Made by a program: the position numbers and the translations under genes. The notes under the pieces are model-generated. The model worked only from the letters and a program-made list of their open reading frames with translations. It made no database searches and was not told where the DNA came from. A DNA stretch of 64,000 nucleotides from the NCBI GenBank assembly GCA_951640195.1, contig OX621164.1, forward strand, positions 539,098-603,097, given 5' to 3'. Positions 13,313 to 33,148 of the stretch are shown here, in pieces; the stretch's first letter is position 1; every line of letters begins with the position of its first letter. This stretch comes from Porpolomopsis calyptriformis. Lineage: Eukaryota; Basidiomycota; Agaricomycetes; Agaricales; Hygrophoraceae.

Positions 13313-14089
13313 TCATCGTCTGTCCATGATAGCTAGCACTTTCTCTCTACCTCCTTTCTCCCAATCATCCCAGCAAAGACTGAAAAGCACTGTGTCTCTC
13401 CCCAAATCGTCCTTGTCACCCCACGGGGGCATTTCGCGGCCATTGCCCACCTTACCTCTAGCCACGCCATCGTGGAACACCCGATCCCACCGAAGCACGC
13501 CCTCCTTTTCGAACCCCATCCTCTCAGCGGCACGGATGGATGGCGCGTTCCATGAGTTGGTCTGCCATTGGACTCTTCGAAGTCCGAGTCCCCCGCTCGA
13601 CGGGGGATCGAGTGCGTATTGTAGCAAGAGCCCGACGGCGTTCGAGGTCACGTGTGTCCTTTGGAAGGACGGGAAAGTGAGCACGTAGCCTATCTCAGTG
13701 GACAAGTTCAAAGATGAGGTGTTCATGTAACACATCACCCCGGCCAGCGGTCCATCTTCGTCCTCCTCGGAAGATTCCTTTGTCTTATCGATGACGGCAA
13801 ACATGATCATCCCAGGATCTGCCCGCACTTTGGCTATGAACCCATCGACGAAATCCTTTTCAGTGGCGAAGGGACCGGAGGGCATATGGGCTAGCAACTC
13901 TGGATGCGGGGAAGTCTGCTTGAAGTAACTAGAGCCGTAAATGGAGGGCTAGACGAGCATGTCAACCCTGGCAAAGGTGAACTTGGTCAGTGGGCTCACA
14001 ATGAAAGGCGTCAATTTCACGCGGTCATTGGAGAGCACACGTATGGGAAAGCAGAAATTCAGGTCGGGATCTACTGTAGCGGATGACAT
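13313..14089 (-). CDS. GNAT family N-acetyltransferase, copy 2
   Basis: Two exons, 14000-14089 and 13313-13948, with the same 51-nt intron as copy 1 and the same length of 241 residues. Only a handful of residues differ from copy 1 (FATEK for FTTEK, HDGV for HHAV, KDDLG for KNHLG), so the duplication is recent or the copies are being homogenised. The acetyl-CoA binding region (SIRAAERMGFEKEG) is unchanged. It lies downstream of the intact NWD gene, on the same strand, about 400 bp from its stop. The substrate is unknown. Confidence 0.82.
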
Positions 14090-14485
14090 GATGGCACTGA
14101 ATGTGGAGAGAGCGTGAGGGTGAAGAGGAAGGAAATGATAGGCTCAGAAGGGCGTTTTATCGACCCAGGCCTTGCTATGGCCGCGGTAGTGTGATAACCG
14201 GTGCTAGAGTGAATTTAAGCTACGCCTCGACGAAAGGTACACAATGCGTGGTCGGACAGTAGAAAGCTCTCACCGAACACAACTGATGTGCGAGAAAATT
14301 TGACCTCACAGAATAGCACCCTTTAGTCAAAGACAACATTTGCATTTCAACGGTACACTGGAAACCATAAGGTTAGAAAAGCTGTGATGTAGGATGCGAA
14401 AGAAACAGTTAATACCAACAAATTGTAAGACCAGATGACGACAGCAACTTCCTTATCACCCACAAGAGCTAGAAACCGCTACAGG
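14090..14485. other. Spacer between GNAT and NWD genes, block 2
   Basis: Matches parts of 7003-7367 with small insertions and deletions. No gene was seen. Confidence 0.45.
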
Positions 14486-17400
14486 TCATCCAAATAGAAT
14501 GTCTGCAAAATCAAGGACAAGAATATCACGATTCTGTTTGATGAAACATATACGATCTCCGTTCACAGCAAGCCGGTGAGGTCTATAAGAGGCCGGAACC
14601 CAGCAAACCCGCCGATTCTGAGTGATTGAGTGGGCCCACCCGTCTTCAGCGATGTAACCAAACACCGGACCAGTAGGGTTTGAGCCAACGGTAAACGAGC
14701 TCTGGCATAAACTATAAGATCGCGCGACTGGTTCAGCTGAGCTGAAATGTCCCTTGAGGGTCTTCAGATGTGCCCCGCTGACTGCATCCCACAGCCGAAT
14801 AGTATTGTCTTCAGATCCAGACACGATACGCGTGCCATTGAGGGAGAATGAGACAGAACTTACCGAGCGGGAATGCCCCTCGAGGGTCAGATGTGTACCG
14901 TTTAGGGTATCCCACAGCCGAACGGTGCTGTCCAAGGATCCAGACACGATACGCGTGCCATCGGGGGAGAACGAGACGGAAGATACCGGGAGGGAATGCC
15001 CCTCGAGGGTGTTCAGATGTGTACCGTTTAGGATATCCCACAGACGAAGAGTATTGTCGTCAGATCCAGACACGATACGCGTGCCATCGGGGGAGAATGA
15101 GATGGAAGTTACCGGGCGGAAATGCCCCAGGGTGTTCAGATGTGCACCATTTAGGGTGTCCCACAGCCGAACAGTGCTGTCCAAGGATCCAGACACGATA
15201 CGCGTGCCATCGGGGGAGAATGAGACGGAAGTTACCGAGCGGGAATGCCCCTCGAGGGTGTTCAGATGTGCACCGTTTAGGGTATCCCACAGTCGGACAG
15301 TGTTGTCCAAGGATCCAGACACGATACGCATACCGTCTGGGGAGAATGCGACCGAGCGTACGGAGCCGGAATATCCCTTGAGGGAGTTCAGATTTGCACC
15401 GCTGACTGCATCCCACAGCCGAACAGTGTTGTCTTTAGATCCAGACACGATACGCGTGCCATCGGGGGAGAATGAGACAGAAAATACCGAGCGGGAATGC
15501 CCCTCGAGGGTGCCCAGATGTGCACCGTTTAGGGTATCCCACAGTCGAACAGTGTCGTCCAAGGATCCAGACACGACACGCACGCCATCAGGGGAAAATG
15601 CAACCGAGTATACGGAGCTGGAATGTCCTTCGAGGGTGTTCAGAGGTGCACCGCTGACTGCATCCCACAGCCGAAGAGTATCGTCCAAGGATCCAGACAC
15701 AATACGCGTGCCATCTGCGGAGAATGCAACTGACTGTACCCAGCTGAAATGTCCCATGAGGGTGTTTAGATGTGTACCGCTGACTGCGTCCCACAACCGA
15801 ACAGTGTGGTCGTAGGATCCAGACACGATACGCATACCGTCTGGGGAGAATGCGACCGAGCGTACGGAGCCGGAATGTCCCTTGAGGGTGTTCAGATGTG
15901 CACCGCTGATTGTGTCCCACAGACGGACAGTTTTGTCGCCGGATCCAGACACGATACGCATGCTATCTGCAGAGAATGCGACCGATAGTACCCAGCTGGA
16001 ATGTCCCATGAAGGTGTTTAGGTGTGTACCGCTGACTGCGTCCCACAACCGAACAGTATGGTCTTCGGATCCAGACACCACACGCGTACTGTCTGGGGAG
16101 AATGCGACCGAGCGTACGGAGCCGAAATGTCCCTTGAGGGTGTTCAGATGTGCACCGCTGACTGTGTCCCACAGCCGAACAGTTTCGTCATGGGATCCAG
16201 ACACGATGCGCGTGCCATCTGCAGAGAATGCGACCGACATAACTTCACCGGAATGTCCCTCCATCGTCCGTATGCACGAACTCCACGTCTCGTCCAATCC
16301 TTGGTATATTTTCACGGAAAGCTTCAGCTCTCTCCCGTATATCTGTTTGATTGAAGTCTCCTGAGGTGTGAACAGTAACGCAGAGTTGTAGATTTGAAGC
16401 GAAGAGTTACTGATGATCCAGAAGAATTCTCGGGTAAACCGCTCGCAATCACGAAGTAGATCTTTTGTATCAGTCATGCCTCTATCCAGTTTCTGTCGAA
16501 TGAGATCAGCATTTGTCATTCGAAAGAAAGCAGACAACATACAGCAATCGCCTTTTGTGCCACATTTAACGCAAGCAGGCCACTTCGAAGATCTCCCATC
16601 AGACTCAGCGCCTCAACCCAGTACAGCAAATATTTCAAACAAAACTTGTTCATGAGGTCGACAAGAATGTCGGAAAACGTCGCATTTGCTAGGTGCCAAG
16701 ACCAATGACGACATGCATATTGCAGTTCAGGTCTGATGCAAGTCACTACACGCGTCGGAAGGTCATCCACCTCGCTATTGAGCAACGAAGGATTTCTTAT
16801 TCCGCAAATGTCTTGCTTCAACTGTTTCATAGTAGATAGACAAGCACACGCAAGTAACGTATGTTGCGTCGGAGGATCAACGGCATATTTCGGATTTAGA
16901 CATCGAGTTGGATTCGTTATAAAGTCGAAAAATGATGGATGAAGCGTTCGAATTACTTGCGTGTCATCATCAGGCACTATGATCACCGAATGAAGCCGCC
17001 GCAGCGTCATTCCGACCGTATGGGGTGGCACGCCTAGTAATCGTCCAAGAGCAGGCGACGAGAGTGGGTCTCGAAGGAGGACAATGGTGCCTATAATCAT
17101 CTTCAGCCGACCAACAAGATGAGAGGATATATTAAGAAATGCATGGTCCAACACTTGAGCGTATAATCGATCAAGGTGATGGTGTGGAGATGAGTCTTCC
17201 ATTGCCATGGGCACATTTGACACAAGACGAGCAAGCTGATGCTTCGGATCACAGTAGTTTTCATCTTCGATAAATCTGACGGACGTTGACGCAAAGATGA
17301 AAAGTCCGAAAGACATCCGTGTCAGGGTATGGATATCTGCGATGGTGGGCCATTCGTTGTCAAGGTGATACAACTCTCGAATGAAAGTGAGTTTCGTGGA

Positions 17401-18318
17401 AAGGTAGTGTTCGATGTCGGTCTGGACAATGTCTAATTCGACTTCGTGTAAAACGTATCGCCGAGTAACCGGGTTCAATTTGCTTGATTTAAAAACAGCA
17501 GTAATATGGCTTTCCGGACGACTTGTCACCAAGACCTTCAATGGGCAAAGTTCGTTGACATGACGAGAAAGTGACGATAAGATGATTGAGGTTGTCCCAG
17601 CGTCCTTGCATTCGTCCAGTGCGTCCAATATAACAACGCATGGAGGCATCGAATTTCCGAGAGTGCGAAGAGGCTTTATAATAAGCTCTTCAAGCTGATA
17701 TGGAGGAGTCGTATAGCCAATGTCTGGATTTGATTTCATGGCACGAGTAACCTCCGCTCTGAATAAACCGTTGTAGATCCCGAGCTGGTAGGCAATACTG
17801 GTGAAGATCAGATTCGGGTTGCTGCAATCCGCATCGTCCCGCGAGCAGAAGAAGCTTGCGCCAAGCACACCAAGCGTTCTACATACCTCCGCAACGGTAT
17901 AAGCAATCGTCGTTTTTCCCGTCCCCGCCGATCCGTTGATCCAAAACATACAAGTATCCGCTGTGACCGTGTTGGCGTCTGTGTTCAGAACCGGATCACG
18001 ATACGGTTGTGGATCGTGGATACCAATCCAGCGAAAAATCTGGTCAAGGATGTCGGTCCTTGTGCCTTCTAAACAAGGAGACCGATCCTTGCAGTTGAAG
18101 GGACAAAAGGGGGCATGGGGTGGGTGTTGGTCTAGAATGCGTCTTAGCATATATATATATTGTCGCAGTGACGGACGAAATCCCCGTCCAAGAGAGTCAC
18201 TGGTCGAGAAAATTGAAAGCGTTGGCTCACCTTGGAGATGACTATGAATGCTCAAGTTGAATTGATCACCCCCCACAAGGTTGACCGTGCTGTCGTGGAT
18301 TTGCGTGGTGCTGGTCAT
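14486..18318 (-). CDS. NACHT-WD40 (NWD/NLR-like) protein, intact copy 2
   Basis: Intact NLR-like protein of 1227 residues. Exons: 18231-18318, 16543-18131 and 14486-16492. Introns are 99 nt (GTGAGC to CTAG) and 50 nt (GTATGT to ACAG), and phases agree. A short N-terminal segment (VNLVGGDQFN) precedes the NACHT domain, which has Walker A GSAGTGKTT at about residues 92-100 and Walker B VILDALDE. A helical linker leads to 12 full WD40 units of about 42 residues (GH...SVAFSPDGTRIVSGS...VRLWD) plus a degenerate last one and a conserved tail (GPVFGYIAEDGW). The repeats are nearly identical except at a few positions, the pattern of HET-D/HET-E type proteins, where the WD domain senses a ligand and NACHT drives oligomerisation. 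A role in non-self recognition is inference. No known N-terminal effector domain is recognised. Confidence 0.87.
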
Positions 18319-18949
18319 GATGGAGGTATGAGAGTCCTATGATAATGCAACTCCGCAAGGGTAGAGACCCCAGGCACACTTTATTTTGTGAGAGTGTAAT
18401 GTACGCAAATATGACGAGCGCCCCTTTGCCTTTCGTCTCGCATCCCAATCCGCCACACGCTTATTGCGCGTTTTACTGCCGTGGCTGTCATTGCTGCTTC
18501 TGTTGGTGCCATGCAGCCGTCTCCGTCGCCGTTCGTGTCATGGTTGTGCTGCCTTTGCATTCATCGAGCGCGTCCGACACAACCACAGTGTGTGTGGCGT
18601 GGATGTTAGTGGTAAGCGTGGGCGTGGGCATGAGCTACGTTGGTAGCCAGTAAATAGAAATATCGAAACGAACAAGAAAAACTCACGAAGGATGTTAACG
18701 CCCACGCCCTATCGTCTGCACGTACTGGGTGCGTGGGTCGTTGCGGTGGCGGGAGAGATCGCGATGAGCTGTGTAGATAATACATAGAAAATCAAAACCA
18801 ACAAGAAAACACACACACCTAAGGCAATAGTACTCATGCCCTACTATTTGGGCATCATCAGCGCCCCCAACCATCCTTCATTGTTAATGGCCCTCCACGT
18901 CGCCGCGTGCCCATTATCCTCGACATCGTCAAACCTGGTAGGCACGATG
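18319..18949. other. Spacer with a short internal repeat
   Basis: Two related stretches (near 18660-18710 and 18780-18840: AACAAGAAAA, then a CCCTA-type motif) suggest a partial local duplication. The ORFs at 18339-18653 have no recognisable product. No gene was called. Confidence 0.35.
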
Positions 18950-19830
18950 AGGTCAAGGAGATACAACTCTCGAATGAACGCGAGTTTCGTGGAAATGTAG
19001 TGTTCGATATCCTTCTGGACAACGCCTGATTCGACTTCGTGTAAAACGTATCGCCGAGTAACCGGGTTCAATTTGCTTGATTTAAAGACAGTAATATGGA
19101 TTCCCGGACGACTTGTCACCGAGAACTTCAATGGAGAAAGTTGGTTGACATAACGAGAAAGTGAGGATAAGATCACTGAGATCGTCGCAGCTTCCTTGCA
19201 CTCGTTGAGTGCATCCAATACAACAACGCGTGCAGACATTGAGTTTCCGAGGGTGCGAAGAGGCTTTGTAATGAGCTCTTCAAGCTGATACGGAGGAGTC
19301 GTATAACCAATGTCTTCATAACACGAGTAAGCTCCGCTCTGAATAAACCGTTGTAGATCCCGAGCTGGTTGGCGATACTTGTGAAGATCAGATTCGGGTT
19401 ACTTCAATCCGCATCGTCCTGCGAGCAGAAGAAGCTTGCGCCAAGTACTCCAAGCGTTCTACACACCTCCGCAACGGTATAAGCAATTGTCGCCACTACC
19501 GATCCGTTGATACAAGTATCGGCCGTGATGGTGTTGGCGTCTGTGTTCAGAACGGGATCACGATGAGATCGTGGATCGCGGATACCAGCCCAGCGAAAAG
19601 TTCGATCAAGAATGTCCTTGTGCCTTCTAAACATGGTGATCGATCTTTGCAGTTGAAGGGACAAAGAGGGGTGTTGGTCTAGAATGCGTCAGTCATTCTT
19701 AGCATATATTGTTTTCGCGAACGCAGCGACGGACGAAATCACTGTCCAAGCGAGTCGCTGGCCGAGATAATCGAAAGCGCTAACTTACCTTGGAGATGAC
19801 TATAAATGATCATCCCACAAGGTTGACCGT
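18950..19830 (-). pseudogene. Decayed third copy of the NACHT region
   Basis: It matches exon 1, intron 1 (canonical GTAAGT) and the first half of exon 2 of the NWD genes, and stops abruptly near 18950 after the IRELYLLD position. The P-loop is deleted: the reading goes from CINGS directly to TIAYTVAEVCR without GTGK. There are also several small deletions and frame breaks. It lacks the linker and the WD40 array. It has no GNAT partner. It cannot encode a working NTPase. Confidence 0.8.
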
Positions 19831-21175
19831 ACTTGGCACAACCTTGAACGGTTCACCTGACCTTCCCACACATTGAGCCAAAAATAAAGTTGCTCCCTTA
19901 TTTGGCTCGTTGCTGGCTGACAGGTATTGAGTGGGAGACGTTAACCAGTCTTCAACAAGGTTTGTTTGAAATGGTTACACCCCCAAGTTGGGCACATTTA
20001 TTCACAGTTGGAATATTTTTCGCCATGGGTTTGGAGACAGATTGTGATCGATCAATCCATACACTCCACCAACGTTCGGGAGGATTGCTTCTTTGACAGT
20101 GGGAATTCTTGTGGACTTGGATTTTTATCCTGACAACATTACAGGGAAAAGGCACCAGAGTTTGTCAGACGGGTGAGCTTGAGCTTATGTTATCCTTCTT
20201 ATCTGTCAGGCGTGATCAAACGCACCAAAGGTGTCCTATACGGAATGCAGCTCTTCTCTGTAGTATGCAATGAAGCGGTTCGGGTACGAGATCTTGTCCA
20301 GAATGATCGACGATCCACAGGTTTTTTATGTAATTTAGGTCGATCAATCCATCCTGCATGGCGAGTTAATATTGCTACCCAGTTTGACTGCTTTAAAGAC
20401 GTGCGGAAACCTTCCACTTGCGCGACAACGGGCTTTACACAAGAACGATCATGACAAACGGATTTCCATTCACGCCATCGGCTCTGGCATACTTCTTCTG
20501 GTTATGGAAAGACCCAGAACGATGGCCGAAGAGTTACAAGATTCTTGTTCGTGAGAAGGTATGGTGTGATTGAGCATATGGACTTGGCCAGAAGTGAGGA
20601 ATAATGTTGAAAACCACACCTTGAGGCAGAAATGAGTCACGGGTGGCCTTAATTACCGATACGAAGGTTCTATTGGTCAGTTGAACAAGGGGTGTCCAGC
20701 ATATTTGATGATCCTAATAGCCTCGTCGCACTAAGTTTAACCGCAATAATCCAAGACCAAAGTTTGGGGTGCGGCTGCATACGAGGGTCTTGACCTTCGC
20801 GGTCCTTTCCGCAAGCGCTCGGCGACGTGAACACAAGAGACGTCGAGGTCAATATATGCAGAGGGACCGTGGGCTAACCGGCGGGCACGACTATGGATGG
20901 ATGGAAGATAAACAAGTTGACTATACCGATTCAACCAAGGTTGATATGTTCTTGGCTCTCTCAATCCGATTGTCCCTGACCGGTAGGCAACAGTTCCGGG
21001 GAGAAAGCTTATGTTTCCCAAAACCACTGTCGGGGTTGCACCTCCATTCTCCGTTCACGTTCTCACACATCGAACTTCACCATTTCATTGCCTCAAACGC
21101 GGCATTCAATTACTATTAGCATTGGTTCAAAACTGCTAAAATTGTACTCGACGCACCCATTTAAATAGAGGAAAC
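19831..21175. other. Region with a decayed, unidentified coding-like segment
   Basis: On the plus strand at about 20410-20555 one frame reads like protein (YTRTIMTNGFPFTPSALAY, then FFWLWKDPERWPKSYK), but the frames on either side contain stops and no splice model was found. I do not recognise the family. A minus-strand ORF at 20737-21027 has no protein-like features. Probably a gene remnant. Confidence 0.3.
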
Positions 21176-22520
21176 ATGGACTGGACCGATCGTGAGCAAT
21201 GTCTTCGGCACCCCTCACCACCCAAGTTTTCGCCTCGTTCATCATTTTTCCAATTCTTTTCGCGGCACTTTGGCACATTCGATCGAGATATATACGCGAT
21301 ATTCGCTCGCTTCTCCGCAGTGTACGCTTGTTCCATACTCATAGACATCGGCTCACCTGTCGCCTTTAAGCTTCGAGGATCCGTGGCCACTCCTATCGCC
21401 CCGCAAGCGGTCCCAAAGCGCAAGACTGATAAGAAGGAAGATGTCATCGAGCCCCTCTTGGATTTTGATTTGTGGAAAGCCGAGCCCATCAACTACCGCC
21501 CATACAAGACTCAAGGTCATGTTGCCATGGGTGAATAAATCGAAAATCCTCTTCCTGCCCATCTTTCTTACAAAAACGCAGGAATCATCAGGAAGCCTCG
21601 TCAAGATTGGATCCACATTGACCGCGGCTATGTCACCCAAATCAAAGAGCGTGAACGTCTCATCCAACAATATCCCCAAGATGTCCTCTGCACCGGGCCA
21701 CTCGTCAATCCCGCGATTGAAGAACTCTACACCGAAATCATGATCAACTACCTTCCTCACCGATACCCGACGATTTTCAAGGCCACGGGAAATATCGTCC
21801 AGAACACCGTCACCGGTTCGACCTATCCACTCTCTACCGCTGGTTTGACTCCAGAGCGCATGCTCCAGCTGTTGGGCGTGAACGTCGAGGATGACTTTTT
21901 CTTCATGTGTCCCGATGAGCTCGACGGCGAGTTCCGCCTCAGAGGGTTCGTAGCCTGCTTTCCCAGCGGCTTTTTTGGTCCGGGGATCCTGGGGTACTCC
22001 GTACGCGAGATTCACCAACCGGTTCCAGGATACGAGGGACGATTGGAGAAAGGCGTGGATCGGTATTTCCAGCGCATGGAACCTGGTCATTTTGTAGGTA
22101 GAATGAATGTGAGCATTGGCATCTCCCGTGTTTCTTTTTTTTTTTACCAAGTTCCTGCAGTGGAGTCTCCAGATTGACGGCCCCGATCTCTTCCGTACGG
22201 GAGGGAGTAACTATTACCCTGACAAGGAGCATGATTTCAGCGAGGACAAGTATAACCCGGATTTCGATCAGTGCTACCTGCGCGTTGAGCATCAGACACT
22301 GACCTGTCTGCCACGCTCCAGGGCCATCATGTTTTGTGTCCGCAGCTATATGACGCCGCTGGACCAAATCAGACAGGAAGGCGAGGGCCCTCGACTTGCG
22401 GAAGCAATTGAAAGTATGCCTGAGAAGCTGGGGATGTATAAGATGAGGCAGTTCTGGGGTGGGAAGGTGCTGCCGTGGTTGAAAGAAGTGCCAGATAAAT
22501 GCCCCACACAGTCAGGTTAA
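21176..22520 (+). CDS. DUF3445 (heme-dependent oxidative N-demethylase-like) protein
   Basis: Three exons, 21176-21515, 21582-22108 and 22161-22520, give 408 residues with agreeing phases. The family is recognised from the order of conserved blocks: WIHIDRGYVTQIKERERLI, ELYTEIMINYLPHRYP, EDDFFFMCPDELDGEFRLRG, ACFPSGFF, the IHQPVP segment and a Trp-containing SLQIDGPDLF block. Bacterial relatives bind heme and demethylate small amines; the fungal role is unknown. A hydrophobic stretch near residues 45-62 (FARFSAVYACSILIDIG) could be a membrane anchor, and the N terminus is otherwise poorly conserved, so the start is less certain than the body. It is flanked by gene-poor DNA on both sides. Confidence 0.78.
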
Positions 22521-24688
22521 ATTTCTATTTTGTTGTGTTGAACGAAAAAAGAGAGAGAACGGATTGCCAATGTAAGATTATGGAATCGTAGGATCGGTCT
22601 TCGACATTAAACACATTGTTGACCTTCAGTCGTCGGAAATCAGGAGAAATGGTGTTTCCGGACAACATTCCACGGTTGTCTTCCAAAGTGGCGTTCGATG
22701 GTCTCGAACACACTGGCGCCAGAAACAAAACTTGGAAGCGGGAGTTGCAAAGACTGACGCGGGAAGTTAAAGTGCCTAAGAAGGGGAATGCCGGCATGTG
22801 GCGTTGCATATGTGGCGTCCCCTGTCATCTTTGCGCAATCGCCTCAAGCACGTGGAGATGCTTGCGCAGACGCCTAACACACGCCAGGCGCCCAGCTGAA
22901 ATTATGGGCTGATGGCGTTCCTTATTCGTTGCTAGCTTAAGCTCCAAGCCTAATCGCAAACAGGGTCAGAAATGGAGGGAGTACATCCCTGTGAGAGATT
23001 TCTCACCTAGCTTCACGAATTTTAATGATGGACAAGAATGGTGGGCAAGCTGCCAGTCCCTGATGTCTCTTCTTGCGTGCTTTGTTCATGTAACCACCAA
23101 CTCTCCAAAAAGATAGTATCAAATGCACAGAGTCATCCATCTTGTTGAGCAACGATTGAAATGTCGCCAGGGGCAGAGGGTTTCAGTGTCAACCTTCGGA
23201 ATGACACCACATCCCTCATTGTGTATTTTCTTCGGTTTTGCATAATAATTGAACAGTCCGGAAAGCCAAGAGAGAAATAACAAATGAGTGGGCCGCCTTC
23301 AAACCCGCGACGAATGAGTAGAGGTTAACCCCTTCCTGTAGTCCTGCAGCACCTCGAAGGGTGAATTTCGAGACAAATTGCTCCATAACTTGGGGGTTCC
23401 GGATCCTGTTGAGGCATAGAACTTGATTTTTCACCCATAATCGCATTACTCCGGCGCCATTCTAGACCCTGTCAGATTCTCCAAGGCTAAGCGCCGCCGC
23501 CTGCTTCAAGATAGGCACGATGATGGCGAGTTCATTGAGTGCTGTCAGTGTGATTCTTTCGCTTCGAATTTTCTAACGAAGCCTGGCGCATGCGAACTTG
23601 CCGGAGTAAACGCGAGTTGAGAACACAGATGTATTGTCAACGTCACGAACGATCAGGGTCAATAGTCTGGGGGCAAGCTTTAAGGGATGACACTGCCTGA
23701 TGGAGCATCGAGGAAAGACTTGTGGATTTCTTCAGGGTGGAGAAAGTTAAAGGATTCCTGGGTCGGAATGTTTGAGTAGAACAATGGCACGAGTCTTGTG
23801 GAGAGCTCACCGACAATGATGTTTGAAGATTTCAATGTAGTGAGGCAATGGGAAAGCGAATATGGAATATTTGCATTCAACAGAGTACTTCGTATCGCAT
23901 GCCGAAAATCTATGCTAAATACAAATGTCAATATACCATTGTATAGATAAAAGTGTTCATTGAGCATCACCTGAAGACTGAGATCGTACAAGATCGTATC
24001 CAGGGGTTATTGATCGACATGTTCCTGTGATAATCAGAAGAACATGAAGCCTCGCAAAGAAGTTTCCTGCTCCCAGATGATCGCAAACAGAATAACACCA
24101 CCGTGTTTCCAGTGATCTGGTACCGGCCTAGATATCACTTCCTATGAATCCGAAGTTGGCTTTGGATCCGTAACGCATGAAAACCGCGAAGCTGTAACTA
24201 GTAGTCAGATACTCGGAATCGCAAACGATGAAATTCAGCGTTCACCTATCACGGCACCGACTCAAGGACGGATTACCTAACCGAAACGTTTGTTTTGAGC
24301 GGAGTCCCAAAATCGCTCGACTCGTTTCGCTGTTGTTACTGGACGTGAACGTTTGAATCCTTGCAGCGTCCTCGTCGTCTCATTTTTTGTCTCACATCGT
24401 TCTTTGAACACTCTTGACGACATTTTTCTGTCTCTCTCTCACCCCGACCGCCGGTGGTTACAGCTTTCTCGGCTCGTTTCTACCTTTTGTGGCCTATCTT
24501 TGCTTCCCACAACGGTCTCAGGAAAAAGCTTCGCAAACCCCTCATAACCACTTCAATTCTCAAAAAAAGGACGTGTAGGTCGGATATCCAGGCGCCTCTC
24601 TCACTTTTCCTGCTTTTTTGCCATTTCTTTCTGACTATCAAGTGTCGTCTCCGCTTTCTACTTTGTTGTTGTCTCCTGTTCAGCAAAC
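22521..24688. other. Long region without a confident gene; RPB1 5' flank
   Basis: About 2.2 kb. Minus-strand ORFs at 23680-23991 (SFNFLHPEEIHKSFLDAPSG) and 23216-23446 (QFVSKFTLRGAAGLQEGVN), with an open stretch between them (ELAIIVPILKQAAALSLGE), may be exons of one unidentified gene, but no consistent splice model was found. The part from about 24350 is pyrimidine-rich (TCTCTCTCTCACCCC) and probably holds the RPB1 promoter and 5' UTR. Confidence 0.35.
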
Positions 24689-31359
<6,671 letters not shown>

Positions 31360-31544
31360 GAATGACATGTGTTAGCTTGGTGTCCCGTTTGATGAATCTC
31401 ACATGTTAAACCCCTCGCATCTAGTCAATGTCATACACCATTCCTGTAATTACTTCCTGCACTCGAATCAGATATACTTGAATACACACACTGCCTTCCT
31501 GTTTTGAGCTGCTATTTACCACAGCATCACCCTTAGACTCGGAC

Positions 31545-33013
<1,469 letters not shown>

Positions 33014-33148
33014 ATAGAGAACTAAAGTCGTATCTAATCCTGCCAGAATCATATTATACGGTAGAAATACATGACAGAAAGAGGAATGAGTGACATGTAT
33101 GTGAGGAAACAAGAAAGAAAAAGTATGCAAAATGAGAGTGAATCTTCT

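Noticed and set aside
14754..16364. Long plus-strand ORFs (up to 353 residues) opposite the WD40 arrays of both copies
   Set aside because: They mirror the WD40 repeat in every unit, including the antisense of SVAFSPDGT; shadows of repeat coding sequence.
20737..21027. Minus-strand ORF of 96 residues
   Set aside because: No protein-like pattern, splice model or neighbour support.
31403..31524. Upstream exon for MET2
   Set aside because: In phase, but leaves only 43 bp after the RPB1 stop and adds no recognised residues; kept as an alternative only.
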